From: Emmonsiellopsis sp. PD_33
Lineage: Eukaryota; Ascomycota; Eurotiomycetes; Onygenales; Ajellomycetaceae
DNA length: 32,954 nucleotides
Reading direction: 5' to 3'
Assembly: GCA_032988165.1 (NCBI GenBank)
Contig: JANTQF010000380.1
Location: 1-32,954, forward strand
The notes beneath the pieces are model-generated. The model saw only the letters and a program-made list of their open reading frames with translations. It ran no database searches and had not been told where the DNA came from. Shown here one piece after another: positions 10,233-22,122 of the stretch; the first letter of the stretch is position 1, and each line of letters opens with the position of its first letter. The translations under genes were made by a program, and so were the position numbers.

Positions 10233-12298
10233 TTAGCCACTCATTGTATCCCCCTCCACAACCGAATGGCTCAGGAGGATATTCACTTGTTCTTGCACAT
10301 CGAACTGTTCCCTTCTGTCCATCCGGCGAACGAACGTAATCGAGCCATCAGGCTCATATTTCACCAAATCGCCGGTCCGAAACATGGTAATATCCCTCGG
10401 TTCCTGAGGCACTCGGAAGTTTTTACGAAACGAAGGGTTATGAATAAAGTTCTTCGCCGTTTCTTTTGCGTTGGATATATAGCCACGGGCAATTATGGCT
10501 CCCTCTATCACAAGCTCGCCAACCGCACCTACTGGAACTAGGATGTTGGGGTTGCATGGGTCAACGATCCACGTCAGACAAGAAAGGGGGCGACCGATGT
10601 TGAGGCGCCCAAGATATTTCAGTCGCTCTTGATGCTGTGAATCCGTTACGGTACAGCAAATGGTACATTCAGTGCTTCCGTAAAGATGGAATATTGATAC
10701 CTGATCTTGCCATTTGGCCACGTCTTCCGTGGTAAGTCCACCTCCAATGACCGATATATACCGTAGGGAAGGGACATCACTTGGCGTAATTTGGCGTAGG
10801 ATTGAAGGCGTCAGACAGACATGAGTAGCTTTGGTGGAATTTATTGCCAATGACAATTCCATTTCCCCTCCACCATCCGTCGCGTAGCAAACGCAACCCC
10901 CCTCCCCCAGAGTCCCGAATATGTCGGCTATGCTCACATTAGAATTATATGACGAACATTGAAAGATCCGCGACTCTTCTGTTATATGCAAAACCTCCGC
11001 CAGATGGCACACGCTCGTGCATACGGCTACATGTTGCAACTCGGCAGGCTTAGGGGCACCACCACTGCCTGTCGTGAGTACAACGAAAGCAGTATCCTGG
11101 GGTGATACCTCGGGGTAGAATTCTTCCGGTGCAGGGGGAAGGGCGTTTATAAAATCAGGTAAATCTGTAAGGATATATTCGACTTGGCCATCAAGCTGTT
11201 CTACCTGCGACGGGGCGGCAAGGACCAGTTTTGCATATAATGATTGGATGTAATCTGTTGGGTCGAAGAGGTCAATTGGGATGCATGCGGCGCCCGTGCG
11301 AAGGACTGCCAGCATGGCAATAATAGCCCATTTAGATAAGTCGAGACTGAAGAAGACCATTATGCCCCGTCCCACTCCAAGATTATGGAGGTAGTACGAT
11401 AAACGCGAAGATAGTTCCCAAAGCTGATGGAAAGTCATGGGCCCATCCCAACCATCAGAGGCAAGCTTGTCCGGCTGGGAGTTTGCTTGGATATGAATCA
11501 GGTCATGGATACAGACATGAGTAGCTTGGCTGTATGGATCCTTTGAGTTCCACCGCTGGATCATCGCGGTATCCCGGTTCGTAAACATATTGAGATCTTT
11601 GACTCTGTTGTACGGACGAGACAAGATAAAACGAACGGCAGCGTCGAAATTGTCAACTACACCTTGCCATCTCTTGGCAGGCATCAGGTCGGCGCGAAGC
11701 ATAAACATATACCCTTCTGATGCAGCGTATAGTTGGATGTCGATCTCAGGATTTTCCTGCGAATCATCAGCGCCTGCTCAATCCTCTCCTACAGATACTG
11801 CATTCTACCCACATGAAACCGATTCTGCGTACGCAAACTATCCCCCATGTTTTCCATGCCGTGAACGTAGTGTATCTCTGTGTTGCATTCTCCAAATACC
11901 GGCCCCGGATTGTCCATTGGGCAGCCCTTGAAGGGATCCGAGCCGATGCGCTCAAACATATCCATAAAGGTGTCTGATTCGGCGACATGGATATGGCATT
12001 TGGGCAGCTTCTCGCGGACTGGCTTGGAAAACTTGGGCAAAATTCCCAAATACCCGCTGACCCCAAAGTAGACGTCATCGGTGTTGGCGAACCTCCTCAA
12101 TACCAGCGCCCATATGACCTTATACACTGTGAACGGAGAGAAAGGCTTGTCTTCACAAAATTGGCCGACGGCTTCATTCCCCCCCAAAAACCCACCGTAC
12201 TTGGCATCATCTCCAAGGACGCAATAATGACCGATCCGGGGATGCAATTGGTGTTGGTTGCGCGGGAAAAGGCATGGGGGTAGGACCATTCCAGTCAT
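10233..12298 (-). pseudogene. Truncated NRPS: partial condensation plus adenylation domain
   Basis: NRPS adenylation domains activate amino acids and condensation domains join them. Here an open frame 12298 to 11789 reads like the second half of a C domain (TVYKVIWALVLRRF, DDVYFGVSG), and a 491-residue frame 11708-10233 reads like the C-domain end plus an A domain. The frames differ, but a GT-AG intron at 11774-11832 (59 bp, weak branch site) would join them into 668 residues. In the 491-residue frame: A1-like MTFHQL, A2-like LRTGAACIPID, degenerate A3 LTTGSGGAPK (211-220), A5 LYGSTE (342-347), A6 GELVIEGAIIARGY, A7 FRTGDL (443-448). Defects: no HHxxxDG half, the usual A4 aspartate is asparagine (N257), the frame ends at a degraded A8 so the A10 lysine is absent, and no carrier domain follows. 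It cannot be a working module; it is a relic or possibly an expressed remnant. Confidence 0.78.
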
Positions 12299-13318
12299 TA
12301 GAATTTAAGGAACAGTCAGAAAATGACGCAAACGGGATATTGTTCTGAAGCAAAGGAATGATAGTTGCGAATGCGATATTTGAGGATGAAGAGTGACGGA
12401 GAGACTGGGAAATCCAAGAAAAATTGAGGAAACGCCATGCTCTTGAGATCACCAGAAGGGGCTACCGTCTGTAACGTGGCAAGCTCGCTGCTGCCTCAAA
12501 CCAGTATCAAAGAAGGAAGAAGCAGGAGAAGCATCAGCAATAGATAGTATCTTCATGGCTGTGGAATCGGCCCAGCCCTTCGCACTGATGTACTAATTGA
12601 TAGGGCCATCTTGAAGCGACTGCGATCATAAGAGGGTACACATTTTTCCACGCAAAGACGAGACCCATACGGTCATCATGGCATCTTCGATAATGGCAGC
12701 AGATGGAGTGATGTTGGAAGAATTGGAAGAAGAGAGAGATAGGAGGTTGAAAGAAGGATGTAGCCGATTAGTCATTGGGGGAGATTCCAACCTTATTGAC
12801 CAATATGTACCCCAGATCAACCCCTGCCTTGCGTAAACAACCGTTGCAAATTCCGATACTCCCGATCACCAGCCATGCATGGAAACATAACGGACAGGTT
12901 TTTTGCTCCAATGACATCGTTCCATTTACATTCGATCATCCATATAAAGGATCCTGGGGATGCCATGAGCCTCCCCGTCGCTAGTTAGTATCCCTGACAA
13001 CTTTGAAACTCATGCCGAGTTAGTTATGTATGCAATTCGTGGAGAAATACGGGGTCCATTGCTTGGCCTGGAGAAACATTCTTCAGAGGTCGTGCATGAT
13101 CACAGAGGTTCAACTTGATGGTATTTCTTTCCAGAGTATGTATCCACATGCTGTCGAAGATTGTTTGCCTATAAAACTGGCCAACCCATTGACGGATGAG
13201 GGCTGACTGTAAAGCTCAGACACTCTCATCCAAGATTTAGTGTTGATAAGAGCCAGGCAGATAGTTTTCTGTGCTCAGCCTCAGCCCCAGTGCTTTTACT
13301 CTGTATCTAGAGATCAAG
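12299..13318. other. Region between NRPS relic and pectate lyase
   Basis: About 1 kb upstream of both divergent genes. On the minus strand, 12300-12450 may be further decayed condensation-domain sequence, but I cannot align it with confidence. On the plus strand a 73-codon coding-like stretch (12615-12836) is annotated separately. The last 150 bp should contain the pectate lyase promoter and leader. Confidence 0.5.
12615..12836 (+). pseudogene. Unidentified coding-like fragment
   Basis: Open for 73 codons between an upstream TGA and TAA 12834-12836, with an internal ATG at 12678. The peptide has a protein-like composition (VHIFPRKDETHTVIMAS, then LEELEEERDRRLKEG, then RLVIGGDSNLIDQYV). I do not recognise the family. 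It has no matching upstream exon that I can see and lies opposite to the NRPS relic, so it may be the C-terminal end of a decayed gene, or chance. Low confidence. Confidence 0.25.
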
Positions 13319-14428
13319 ATGATATTTATTACTACTCTTTTCGCGTTGGCCGCCGTTGCTACCGCCTCCCCGACGAAGGACCTCAACCGCCGGAACGAGT
13401 TGGCACGTCGCCAGAGCGCGGAAAGCTGCCCCATCGGATACTGCACGCAGAATGGCGGTACTACAGGTGGTGCGGCTGGTGACACTGTAACTGTTTCCAG
13501 CCTCGCCAGCTTGACTGAAGCCGCCGAGAGCGAGACCCCGTTGACGATTATTGTGTCTGGCTCCATTTCAGGCAGTGCGAAGATTAACGTCGGCTCTGAC
13601 AAAACTATTTACGGTGAATCAGGCAGCTGTACGTGTTTCCGTCACTTACCTCCAGCTGGGTGTTGTGCAATCTAAACTGGGCCACCGTTGACTGTTTCCA
13701 GCCATTACTGGTATCGGATTCTACCTCCTTCAGGTCAGCAATGTCATCCTGCGGAACCTCAAGATGGGTGATGTTCCCGCTGAGAATGGCGATGCCATCA
13801 GCATTCTCGAGTCTACCAACATATGGGTCGACCACTGTGATCTGTCAGGGGATCTGAGCGGTGGGAAGGACGACCTGGACGGCCTGCTCGACATTACCCA
13901 TGCTTGTGAATGGATTACTGTCTCCAACACTTACTTCCATGACCATGTAAGTCTTGGCTTGATAGCCCCAGAGCTTTATCTATACTAATAATACTCCAGT
14001 GGAAAGGCGTCTTGATCGGACATTCAAACAACAACGAGGAAGAGGATAGAGGCCATTTTCATATTACATTTGCCAACAACCACTGGTACAACATCAACAG
14101 CCGTACTCCGTCCGTCCGCTTTGGCACGGTTCACATTATCAATAACTACTGGGATAGCCTGCTGGAGACTGGTGTCAACTGCCGTCTAGATGCTCAAGTC
14201 CTGATTCAGAGCTCTGCATTCTCTAACTGCCCTAAGAAGGCTATTTTCTTTGCTAGCTCTGACTACACTGGCTATGCAGTTGTTGATGATGTTGACTTGG
14301 GAGGCTCTACCAACTCAGTTCCTGAGGGCACACTGACTCCTTCATCCCTGCCATATCCTTCCATTCCTGCTCTTGGCTCTGGACAGGTTGCTACCACTAT
14401 TCCAAATACTGCAGGCCAGAAGTTATAA
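13319..14428 (+). CDS. plyA: Secreted pectate lyase (polysaccharide lyase family 1)
   Basis: Cleaves de-esterified pectin of plant cell walls by calcium-dependent beta-elimination. Three exons (13319-13628, 13702-13946, 14000-14428) give 327 residues, the usual length of fungal PL1 enzymes. A signal peptide is evident (MIFITTLFALAAVATAS), followed by a short region with dibasic sites RR at about 24-25 and 30-31 before the mature enzyme. Conserved parts: GESGSSITGIG, NIWVDHCDLS (calcium-site region), KDDLDGLLDITH, FHDHWKGVLIGHSN, and the catalytic-arginine region SRTPSVRFG (residues about 219-227), then HIINNYW. All conserved residues I expect are present. Its neighbour is an NRPS relic and both flanks are long and gene-poor, as often seen for carbohydrate-active genes in accessory DNA. 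The symbol follows Aspergillus usage; the paralogue is uncertain. Confidence 0.94.
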
Positions 14429-16092
14429 GTTTGTGTTGTGCCTCTGATGTAACAACGCACACGTGTGAGGTAGTCCTCATTGTTGCCCCTTTAGAGTTCC
14501 AGTGTTTTATACGTCTCTTTAAATCAGCTTATATCATATTGACTTTAGTAAAGCTCAGTTGGTCTGTTAGAAGAAGTAGAACTTTACTGCATTCAAACTA
14601 ATAAATACAAAATGTGATTGATCGGTCAGCCAGGACAAGAACCATTGAATAGCGACATCAGCAGAGTCTCAGTGAAGAACTATAGCCTTCGAGCAGGACA
14701 AAATTTTTCACCGTAGATTGATACAGCTATAAATTTTCCGTTGGTCGTTTCGTTCAATGAAATTTCGCCATCTTTCATGATACTGAATGACTGCGGTTCA
14801 CAGCCATTCGGTGTGAGATTTTGAAGAATTGATTGATTTCCTCCTCACTCTGGCGGCCCATGCTAGTGAGCTGCTCGACCAGGGGCTTGCTGCTGCTCAG
14901 CTGAGCTATCCGCTGAGGGGTTCTTGCCGATGCCTTCCAAATTTCAGAAATTCAGACGGAGGCACTGCCATATCATTCATCATATCGAGTTTAATAATCA
15001 AAAAGGTGAGAAAGGCGTTTCACGAATGATTCAGTTAGGTTGGCTTGCAGCCAGCGTCCACGGGTAGTTATGACGACTTTGTAGTGACAGCCGCGTCGGG
15101 AAAGGAAACGCCCTGAAATTTAAAATTCTCCGTCCTGGCGGGTGGAACATTTGGCACGTTCCAGATTGTCGACAAAAAAGTTAGTGTACAAATGCCGAGA
15201 GTGAGATCTGCAGAGTTTCAACCAGAGGCGCGAAAACGAGACGGCTCCTTCACGGCCCTTTGCAGTGGACTGCGTAGATGGTTGTTTCTTGACAATGTGA
15301 ACACGAAAATATGCCCATATATCTCTCCGCTGCGGGAGGTATTGCCAAGCCGGGAACACAAGGTCTTGGGTCTTCAGACTCTTCACTCTTCGGGAACACA
15401 GCTCGGGGTGGACAGCAGCATCCATCGAGCCCATTGGCCAAGAACTTTTAGGAGGCGAACCTTGGAAAGCTCTGGGATGTCGGGTGGATTAGTCTAGAGC
15501 TAGCCAGTAGGCCAACGGGTCAGTAGGCAGGACCTTGATACACGGCATCACGGCAGAGAGCAGGGAATGGGCAGATATTTGCCGTGACAGCCTCTGACCG
15601 CTTGTTGAGCGACAATGGTATACCTAACCAAGACGAGTCCATGATGGGAGGAGGAGGAGAGGTCGTGGTTGAATCTTCCAAGGGTGAAGCGGGAGAGCCA
15701 CGTGACCCGGCGAGCGGCCCGCCGTTTTAGCGCGAGGGAAGCTTCCACCGCGGGCGACGGCGCTAACCCAAAGCAGCGCTGATAGTCCCCTTTCGGCATC
15801 TTCACGGCGGCTCTGCTCCTGAATTTCCTGTCTCACACTCCCCGTCGCTCGCTCGCTCGCCCTCCTCTATTTACGCTCCGTGTCTGTCCCACGTCGCTGT
15901 GTGTCTCTGTCGACATCTCCATTGTTAGTGTCTGCTGGCAGCGTGTCGTGTCGCGATTCCCCAGCACGAGGTGTGTCTTGTTTTGGCGAGCTGTCCTCGT
16001 CAGCTCTCCCCTTGTCTACAACGCGTGAGCTGACTGCTGGCCGTGCTAGACCGCTATACAGAACTATATTATAATCGCATTTGTCTGGCGCA
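14429..16092. other. Long gene-free region and sfh5 promoter
   Basis: About 1.66 kb with no supportable gene. Short frames at 14829-15029 and 15192-15497 lack splice context or motifs. The final 250 bp (15830-16092) is a pyrimidine- and GTCGCT-rich leader typical of a well-expressed fungal gene, and a CACGTG box lies at 15699-15704. A fragment around 14890-14930 has a tRNA D-arm look on the minus strand but no complete tRNA. Confidence 0.5.
15699..15704 (+). promoter_or_regulatory. CACGTG E-box upstream of sfh5
   Basis: CACGTGAC about 390 bp before the sfh5 start codon, inside a GC-rich promoter stretch. One of four CACGTG sites in the window. Binding is inferred. Confidence 0.4.
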
Positions 16093-17478
16093 ATGTCGGA
16101 AGTCGAGAAACCCTCCCAGCCAGCCCCTGCTGCTGAAGCTGCCGTCCCCGAAAAGGCCCCCGAACAGCCTGCCAACGGCGCTGCCCCTGCTGCGGAAGCT
16201 ACTGAGAAGCCAGCTGAGAAGCCAGCAGAGACGCCCGCCGCTGATGCCCCAGCTGCTGCTCCAGCTCCTGCCAAAGCGGCTGATGTAGACGCCATTGAGG
16301 AGCAGAAGCAGGAGTCTGCTGCTGCCCCCAAGAAGGATGAATCCGAAACCAAAGCCCCTGAAGCCCCTGCGGACACGAGACCCGAGTATCTTAAAAACAA
16401 CCCCGCGCTCGCCCAGTTTTTCGAACACCTTGCTGGCATTCTTGAGAAGACCGGCCACAGCGAGATGTGGGGTGTCACCCTCAAGAATTCCGAGCATATC
16501 CCTACCGTCAACGTTCTCATCAAGTTTCTCCGCGCGAACGAGGGCAACCTGAAGCTCGCAGAGGAGCAGCTCACCAAGGCCCTGGAGTGGCGCAAGAAGA
16601 TGGACCCCCTGGGCTTGGCTGAAAAGTCTACCTTCAGCTCCAAAAAATTCAAGGGGCTTGGCTACGTTGCGAACTACAAAGACGCCAAGGACGGAGATGT
16701 CGTCTTCACCTGGAACATCTATGGAGCCGTCAAGGATATCGACAGCACCTTTGGAGATGTTGATGAGTAAGTCACGCCAATTCCTTGCCAAGAAACTGCT
16801 AACTAAACTCCCTTCAGATTCATCAAGTGGAGAGTCGCATTGATGGAAATGGCGGTCCGGGACCTGAAACTCAGCGAGGCCACTACTGTCATCGACTACG
16901 CGGGAGAGGACCCTTACCAAATGATCCAGGTCCATGATTACCTGAACGTCAGCTTCCTCCGTCTCAACCCCTCGATCCGTAGCGCAACGAAGCAAACCAT
17001 CGAGGTTTTCAGCACCGCATACCCAGAGCTTCTAAAGGAGAAGTTCTTCGTCAACGTCCCCGCGGTTATGGGCTGGGTCTTCACTGCTCTGAAGGTTTTC
17101 CTGAGCAAGAACACTATCCGCAAGTTCCACCCCATTTCCAATGGCGCCAACCTTGCTCGTGAATTCTCATTCGCCGATGCCCTTCCCAAAACATACGGTG
17201 GTAAAGCAGCAGAGCTGGAGGAGAGTGCCCGAACTGTGTCTCTGAAGGAGGACACTCCCGCGCCTACCCCGCCAGCTGAGCCAGCTGAGACTGCTGCTGC
17301 GCCCGCCCCCGAGGCCAGCGCTGAGCCCGCAAACCAGGCTACGGAAACTCCCAAGGAAGCTCCAAAGGAGGCTGAAACTCCAAAGCCAACCGAGACTCCG
17401 GCTGAAGCTGCTGCTCCCGCTGCCGAACCCGAGAAGCCTGCTGCTCCTGCTGCGACTGAGGCCCCAGCAGCTAAATAA
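16093..17478 (+). CDS. sfh5: Sec14-like CRAL-TRIO protein Sfh5
   Basis: Sfh5 is a Sec14 homologue linked to phosphatidylinositol transfer at ER-plasma membrane contacts; the yeast protein was later shown to bind heme. Two exons (16093-16766, 16818-17478) give 444 residues. The first about 100 residues are Ala/Pro/Glu-rich and probably disordered. A CRAL-TRIO N-terminal helix region (LIKFLRANEGNLKLAEEQL, about 145-165) and the lipid-binding domain follow (VVFTWNIYGAV through KFFVNVPAVMGWVF and KYGG-like KTYGG). The last about 80 residues are again Ala/Pro/Glu-rich. An HxY pair in VHDYLN (H264, Y266) matches the spacing of the heme-contacting His/Tyr I recall for yeast Sfh5. Yeast Sfh5 is about 290 residues, so the low-complexity ends account for the extra length. 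Start at ATG 16093, first ATG of the frame. Confidence 0.9.
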
Positions 17479-18376
17479 TTGCGGACCCCTAGCTCTATAT
17501 CCATGTCACCACGTCGATTTTTGTAATTTTATCTGTTATGTGGTCAAAAGGTGAGTTTGGATGCGACGAGGTCCCTTTTGATTTGCTTAGTATGGCTAAC
17601 ACTTCCTAGATTCTCCTGGCATAATTCACCAAGGGCCTGTGGCGTTGGGCAAGTATATATCCGCCGTGTTCTCTGCCTGGTAGGATTACGGAGGCTTGTA
17701 CCGAAAAAAAGGGGATGGTTTTAGTATTTGATAGCGTGTGGTTTTCGTGATACCTCGGGGATTTCGTCTCCATGATTGCCTTGACGCGAGGAGATGAGAT
17801 CCCCCTATTTTTCTTTTCGTATGATACCATCCCACTCTAGTTTAGCAGATTCGCTTTTAATGCCAGTCCGGTCAGTGTCACCACCATTATTTTCAGCAGT
17901 GAATTTGTAGAGAACCATGGTGCAATATACTGAAATGTAGTTCTCTGTGTATGATACATGGCATTCCAGCCCCTGTTACCCGTACGGAGTAGATATGCTC
18001 GAAATAATTTACGGCGGGCGGTTCTCGCCAAAAGTGCAGTTCGTCACTCCAACCTCACCAACCAACGCATCCATCAAATGCGACAAACACCACGAGCTTC
18101 ACCCACCACCGTCCACAGCAGCCAGCTTCTGGGACTTCCAGCTCACGGGCTTCTGTACCAGAAGATTGCAATTCACGCACCATTATCTCAGGATGTGCTA
18201 CCGCTCGCTTTCTACCCGACACCTTTCTTCCTAGCCTCATCAACTCGCCGATGAGCTCAACATCTCCTTGCGCATTCGATATAAACCCCGCAGCCACATA
18301 ATACCCCATACCATCTACCCCTTATACATTCTCCGTACACACCTGCAGCCAGAAAACCACCCACCCACCCACCACG
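17479..18376. other. sfh5-taf6 intergenic region
   Basis: About 0.9 kb. The left part is the AT-rich sfh5 3' end; the right part (18030-18376) is a C-rich taf6 promoter and leader. Frames in it are short and without motifs. Confidence 0.55.
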
Positions 18377-19890
18377 ATGTCCGTCTGGAACCCGGAAAAC
18401 ATCAAAGACGTCGCGGAGTCCGTCGGCATCAACACCCTCTCCGAAGAGGTCGTCGACAACCTCGCGCGCGACGTCGAATACCGCATTTCGCAGGTGCTCG
18501 AGGAAGCGCTCAAGTTCATGCGCCATGCCAAACGCACCGTGCTGACGACGCAGGATGTCTCGCATGCGCTGCGGGTGCTGGATGTCGAGCCGCTGTATGG
18601 GTACGAGTCCACGAGGCCGTTGCGGTTCAGCGAGGCGACGTTGGGGCCCGGACAGCCGCTGTTTTATGTCGAGGATGACGAGGTCGATTTTGAAAAGTTG
18701 ATTAATGCGCCGTTGCCTAGGGTGCCGAGGGAGATTAGTTTTACGGGTGTGTACTTCCTTCATATATACATTGGGGGTTTAATGGGCGGGTTTATGGATA
18801 TGGGTTACTGATTTGTTTACTTTTTTGCAGCGCACTGGCTGGCTGTTGAGGGCGTGCAGCCGACGATACCCCAGAATCCCACAGCGGCAGACTCGCGGAA
18901 CCTCGAGCTAGTTTCCAAGGGCCCGAACGCGAACGCCAATCTAGCCGCGATGAGCGGGAACGAGAATGTCACCGTCAAACCATTAGTGAAGCATATCCTC
19001 TCAAAGGAGCTGCAGCTCTACTTTGACCAAGTCTGCAATGCATTCCTAGACGAACTAAACGCGGAGTTCCGAATATCAGCCTTCTCAAGCCTGAAGGAGG
19101 ACCCAGGCCTCCACCAGCTCGTCCCATACTTTATCCAGTTCATCTCGGAAAAAGTCACACATAGTCTCAAAGACCTCTTCGTGCTGACGCAAGTCATGCG
19201 CATGACCGAGGCGCTGATACAGAATAAAACCCTCTACGTAGATCCATATGTAAGTTCCACCCCCCAAACCCCAAACCCCAAGCCAGCAAGCTCAAACCCT
19301 ACTAACACAACAACCAGGTCCCCTCCCTCATCCCCCCCGTCCTAACCTGCCTCATCGGCCGGCAACTCGGCAGCACCACCACCACCGACCCACTCGACCA
19401 CTTCGCCCTCCGCGACCTCTCCGCCTCCCTCGTCAGCATGATCGCGCGCAAATACTCGCACTCCTCACACACCCTCCGCCCGCGCCTCGCACGCACATTT
19501 CTCAAAAACTTCCTCGACCCGGGCAAGCCGCTCGGCACGCACTACGGGGCCATCATCGGCCTGCAGTCGATCGGTGGCGCGGACGTGGTCAGGGAGCTTG
19601 TCGTGCCGAATCTAAAGACGTATGAGGCGGTGCTGAGGGATTCGCTGGCGGATGAGGGTGGTGTTAGGAAGGTGGAGGCCGAGAAGGTGGTGGGAGTTAT
19701 TGTGGCTGTGTTGGGGGCGTTGGTGGATGAGCAGGGTGCTGGAAAGGGGCAGTTGACGAATGGATTTGCGGGCGAGGCGGAGGCGGAGGTGAGGGGGCGG
19801 TTGGTCGAGAGGATTGGGCAGGTGGTTGCTGCGAGTGTTATGGAGAGTCCGAGGGGGGTCGAGGTTGCGAGGGCGGTTTTGGGGCATTAA
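18377..19890 (+). CDS. taf6: TFIID/SAGA subunit TAF6
   Basis: TAF6 is a histone-fold subunit shared by TFIID and SAGA; it pairs with TAF9 in the core of RNA polymerase II preinitiation complexes. Three exons (18377-18746, 18831-19249, 19318-19890) give 453 residues, normal for ascomycetes. The N-terminal histone fold covers about residues 3-70 (WNPENIKDVAESVGI, then LARDVEYRISQVLEEALKFM). The linker includes ATLGPGQPLFY and, across intron 1, FTAHWLAVEGVQP. The C-terminal HEAT-like TAF6 domain runs from about 170 to the end (LSKELQLYFDQVCNAFL, VPYFIQFISEKV, LARTFLKNFLDP, THYGAIIGLQSIGG). Exons 1 and 3 start with C-ending codons and switch to G-ending codons near 18535 and 19560. The last about 60 codons are less conserved. 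taf11 lies 5.5 kb downstream. Confidence 0.95.
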
Positions 19891-20043
19891 GGATGGCTCT
19901 TTTTCCCCCTTCTTTCTTTGATTTAATTTGTTATTGTTGATTGGGTTTTTCTAGAGAAAATTTGCGGACGTGGGGGATTTTTGCTTGTCTTGCCTTGCTG
20001 GGGGTGGTGTTTTCATTGGCATATGGAGTTTTTTTTCTTCTAT

Positions 20044-20067
20044 GTTTGTGTTTGTGTTTGTGTTTGT
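20044..20067 (+). repeat. Tandem GTTTGT hexamer repeat
   Basis: Four units of GTTTGT in the taf6 3' flank, followed by a run of ten or so T. Simple sequence repeat. Confidence 0.85.
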
Positions 20068-20461
20068 ATTATATGGGGTGTTTGCTCTTTTTTTTTTTCT
20101 AGCTAGTTATCTGCATGAGCTTGTTTTATTGTCTGTTTTGCTGGATCGGGGTGGGCCTGGGGGTTAGTGAGAGATACCTATGCAGTTAGAGGATTTGACT
20201 TACTCTATATCTACATGTTTCTGTATTGTTTGCTACGGAATATGGATGGTCCTATTTATTCCACACAACAATTCCTGAATTTAAATAATTTAGGTGTGGG
20301 TGCAATGTGTTTATTCTTAAATATAAAGCTGGAGCTATCAAAACAATGTTATATTCATGAGTGTTAATGGCAAAGCATTGGCAGTAAACTCAACTCTTGA
20401 TGAATGATAGATAACCTTTGTGGTTCTGTATCTTTCAATAAATAAAGATCCTAAGGAATAA

Positions 20462-20585
20462 ATAGATATCCCATGCACATTTAATTCCCTGATATCCAAG
20501 TCCTGGTGGGCATATCTCCTGCCGTAGAAACCCTGCGAAACAAAAACTGTAAGCAAGCTAGCTGGATAGATAGATATCCCATGCA
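20462..20585. repeat. 16-bp direct repeat, 108 bp apart
   Basis: ATAGATATCCCATGCA occurs at 20462-20477 and again at 20570-20585. The intervening DNA is not similar to either flank. Might be a footprint of insertion or duplication, or a paired protein site; nothing further can be said. Confidence 0.7.
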
Positions 20586-22122
20586 TACCAATTCATCTGT
20601 ATGCCATCTATGTTAATATTAGTAAGTTCGCGAGCTCCCCTCCATCTACTTTTTGAGATAGAACTTGAAAATATTCCATTTCCTCTTTACACTTAAGCTA
20701 ATTAGTTACCCCCAGAAGAAAAAAAGAAAAAAAAAGGAAAGGAAAAAGGAAAAACAGGCCGAATCCAGCATGTTCATCCGAAAATCTCATATTTGAGATC
20801 CGGTCGTGTTTCAAACGGGGAATGTAGCTGCGCGATTCGAACGGAGATGTGCCTGCAGGTCGCATAACTACACATCATCAATGAAGAACGGACTGGAGCC
20901 TGGCAGGAAAAAAGAGCCAGGGAAAAAGGAATATATTATTATTTTGGTGATAGTTTGATAATTTGACAGGTCATTATAAAGCTCTTTAGATTTTAGGAAA
21001 TGGGGTTGAATATTTCAATCTGCACTGCATCAATCTTTAGATATTTTCGTGTTTTTTGCCTTCAATTTTTTTCTCAATAGCTCCTCCACTTCCTGTTTTC
21101 CATGGAAGAGGTGGTATGCAAGGACCAAAAATGATTCGGCATCTTCCCCCCCCCCCTGCAGGACGGAGACCTGGGAAGAGTGGTTTCGGTCAAGGGATTG
21201 GGCTAGCTTGGGTTGGTGGTGCTGCTGAGAGATATCGGGCTGCCTGAGCGAGCGAGCTAGGCTTTGCTCTGGCTGCGCGGCACCGGGAAGAGCCGTGACA
21301 TGGGAGAGTGTTTTCGTGGTGCATTAGATCTATATCAACCCGAGCCCTAACAGCCAGCCCTAAGTCTGATGTCATGGCCGGGCTGGCCGGGCCCACGTTA
21401 ATCCGCGCCGCACACACCGCCAACCTCACCTCCGACTTGGGAGTCAAGCCCGGCCAGGATAGAGATCTCTTGCTCGCAAACAGCCACCAGCCAGTTAATC
21501 TCTCCCTAATTGTTCCTGTGCCAGTGTGCCCCTATCCTGTATCCTTGGCTTCTCGCCCGCCTCAGCGCTATCCCGTCCTGGTGGACCCGTGCGCCGTTGC
21601 CCGAAACAGCTTGGTGGCCCGCCCGCCCTAGAAAAGCGAGCCGCCGTCTTCTTCCACCGCAACTCGTCTTTTTTCTTCTCCACCCTCCACAGCCTCACGC
21701 CCGCCGCGACTCGCAGTCTGAGAGTGCCTGTGTCAAGAATCCTGCCTCTGCTCGCCTTGTCGCCACCTGAATCACTTTGCTTCGTGGTATGTGTTCCTCA
21801 ATTCTCTGCGCTGTCTCTCTCCATAATACACAAGCAAAGCACCTCCCAGCCGAAAAAAAATTCCCTCCAGTTAAACCCCCCCTTCCCCCACCTTGTCCTA
21901 CCTACACTCCTTCACCTCACAACAGCGTGTCTGGTCTCTCATATCGTCTTCTGTCTTGCTCTGTCTGTCTTGTGTCATTTCGAAATTTCTTCTTGCTAAC
22001 GGCAACTATCATTTAAAGGCTACTCTGTCTCCGTCGTCGTCAACACTAAAATATCTCAATTCAACCACAACAGCACATCAGCCTTCAATCCCTGCAATTC
22101 CAACTGTTTGCCTTCGTTGCCG

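Noticed and set aside
12674..12700. Plus-strand frame reading HHGIFDNGS, like the condensation-domain HHxxxDG motif
   Set aside because: It is on the opposite strand to the NRPS relic, lacks domain context and ends soon after; another frame there looks more coding-like.
14890..14930. Minus-strand GCGGATAGCTCAGCTGAGC resembles the 5' end and D-arm of a tRNA
   Set aside because: No matching T-arm, anticodon arm or 3' acceptor strand at the right distance.
15867..16995. Long minus-strand frames (261 and 308 codons) opposite sfh5
   Set aside because: Shadows of the low-complexity GC-rich sfh5 coding sequence; no motif or start context.
20838..20890. Minus-strand GTTCGAATC T-loop with a 7-bp acceptor-like stem
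   Set aside because: The enclosed length is about 50 nt, too short for a nuclear tRNA, and the T-stem has mismatches.
21308..21631. 107-codon plus-strand frame upstream of spe2
   Set aside because: Low-complexity composition without motifs; better explained as promoter or leader.
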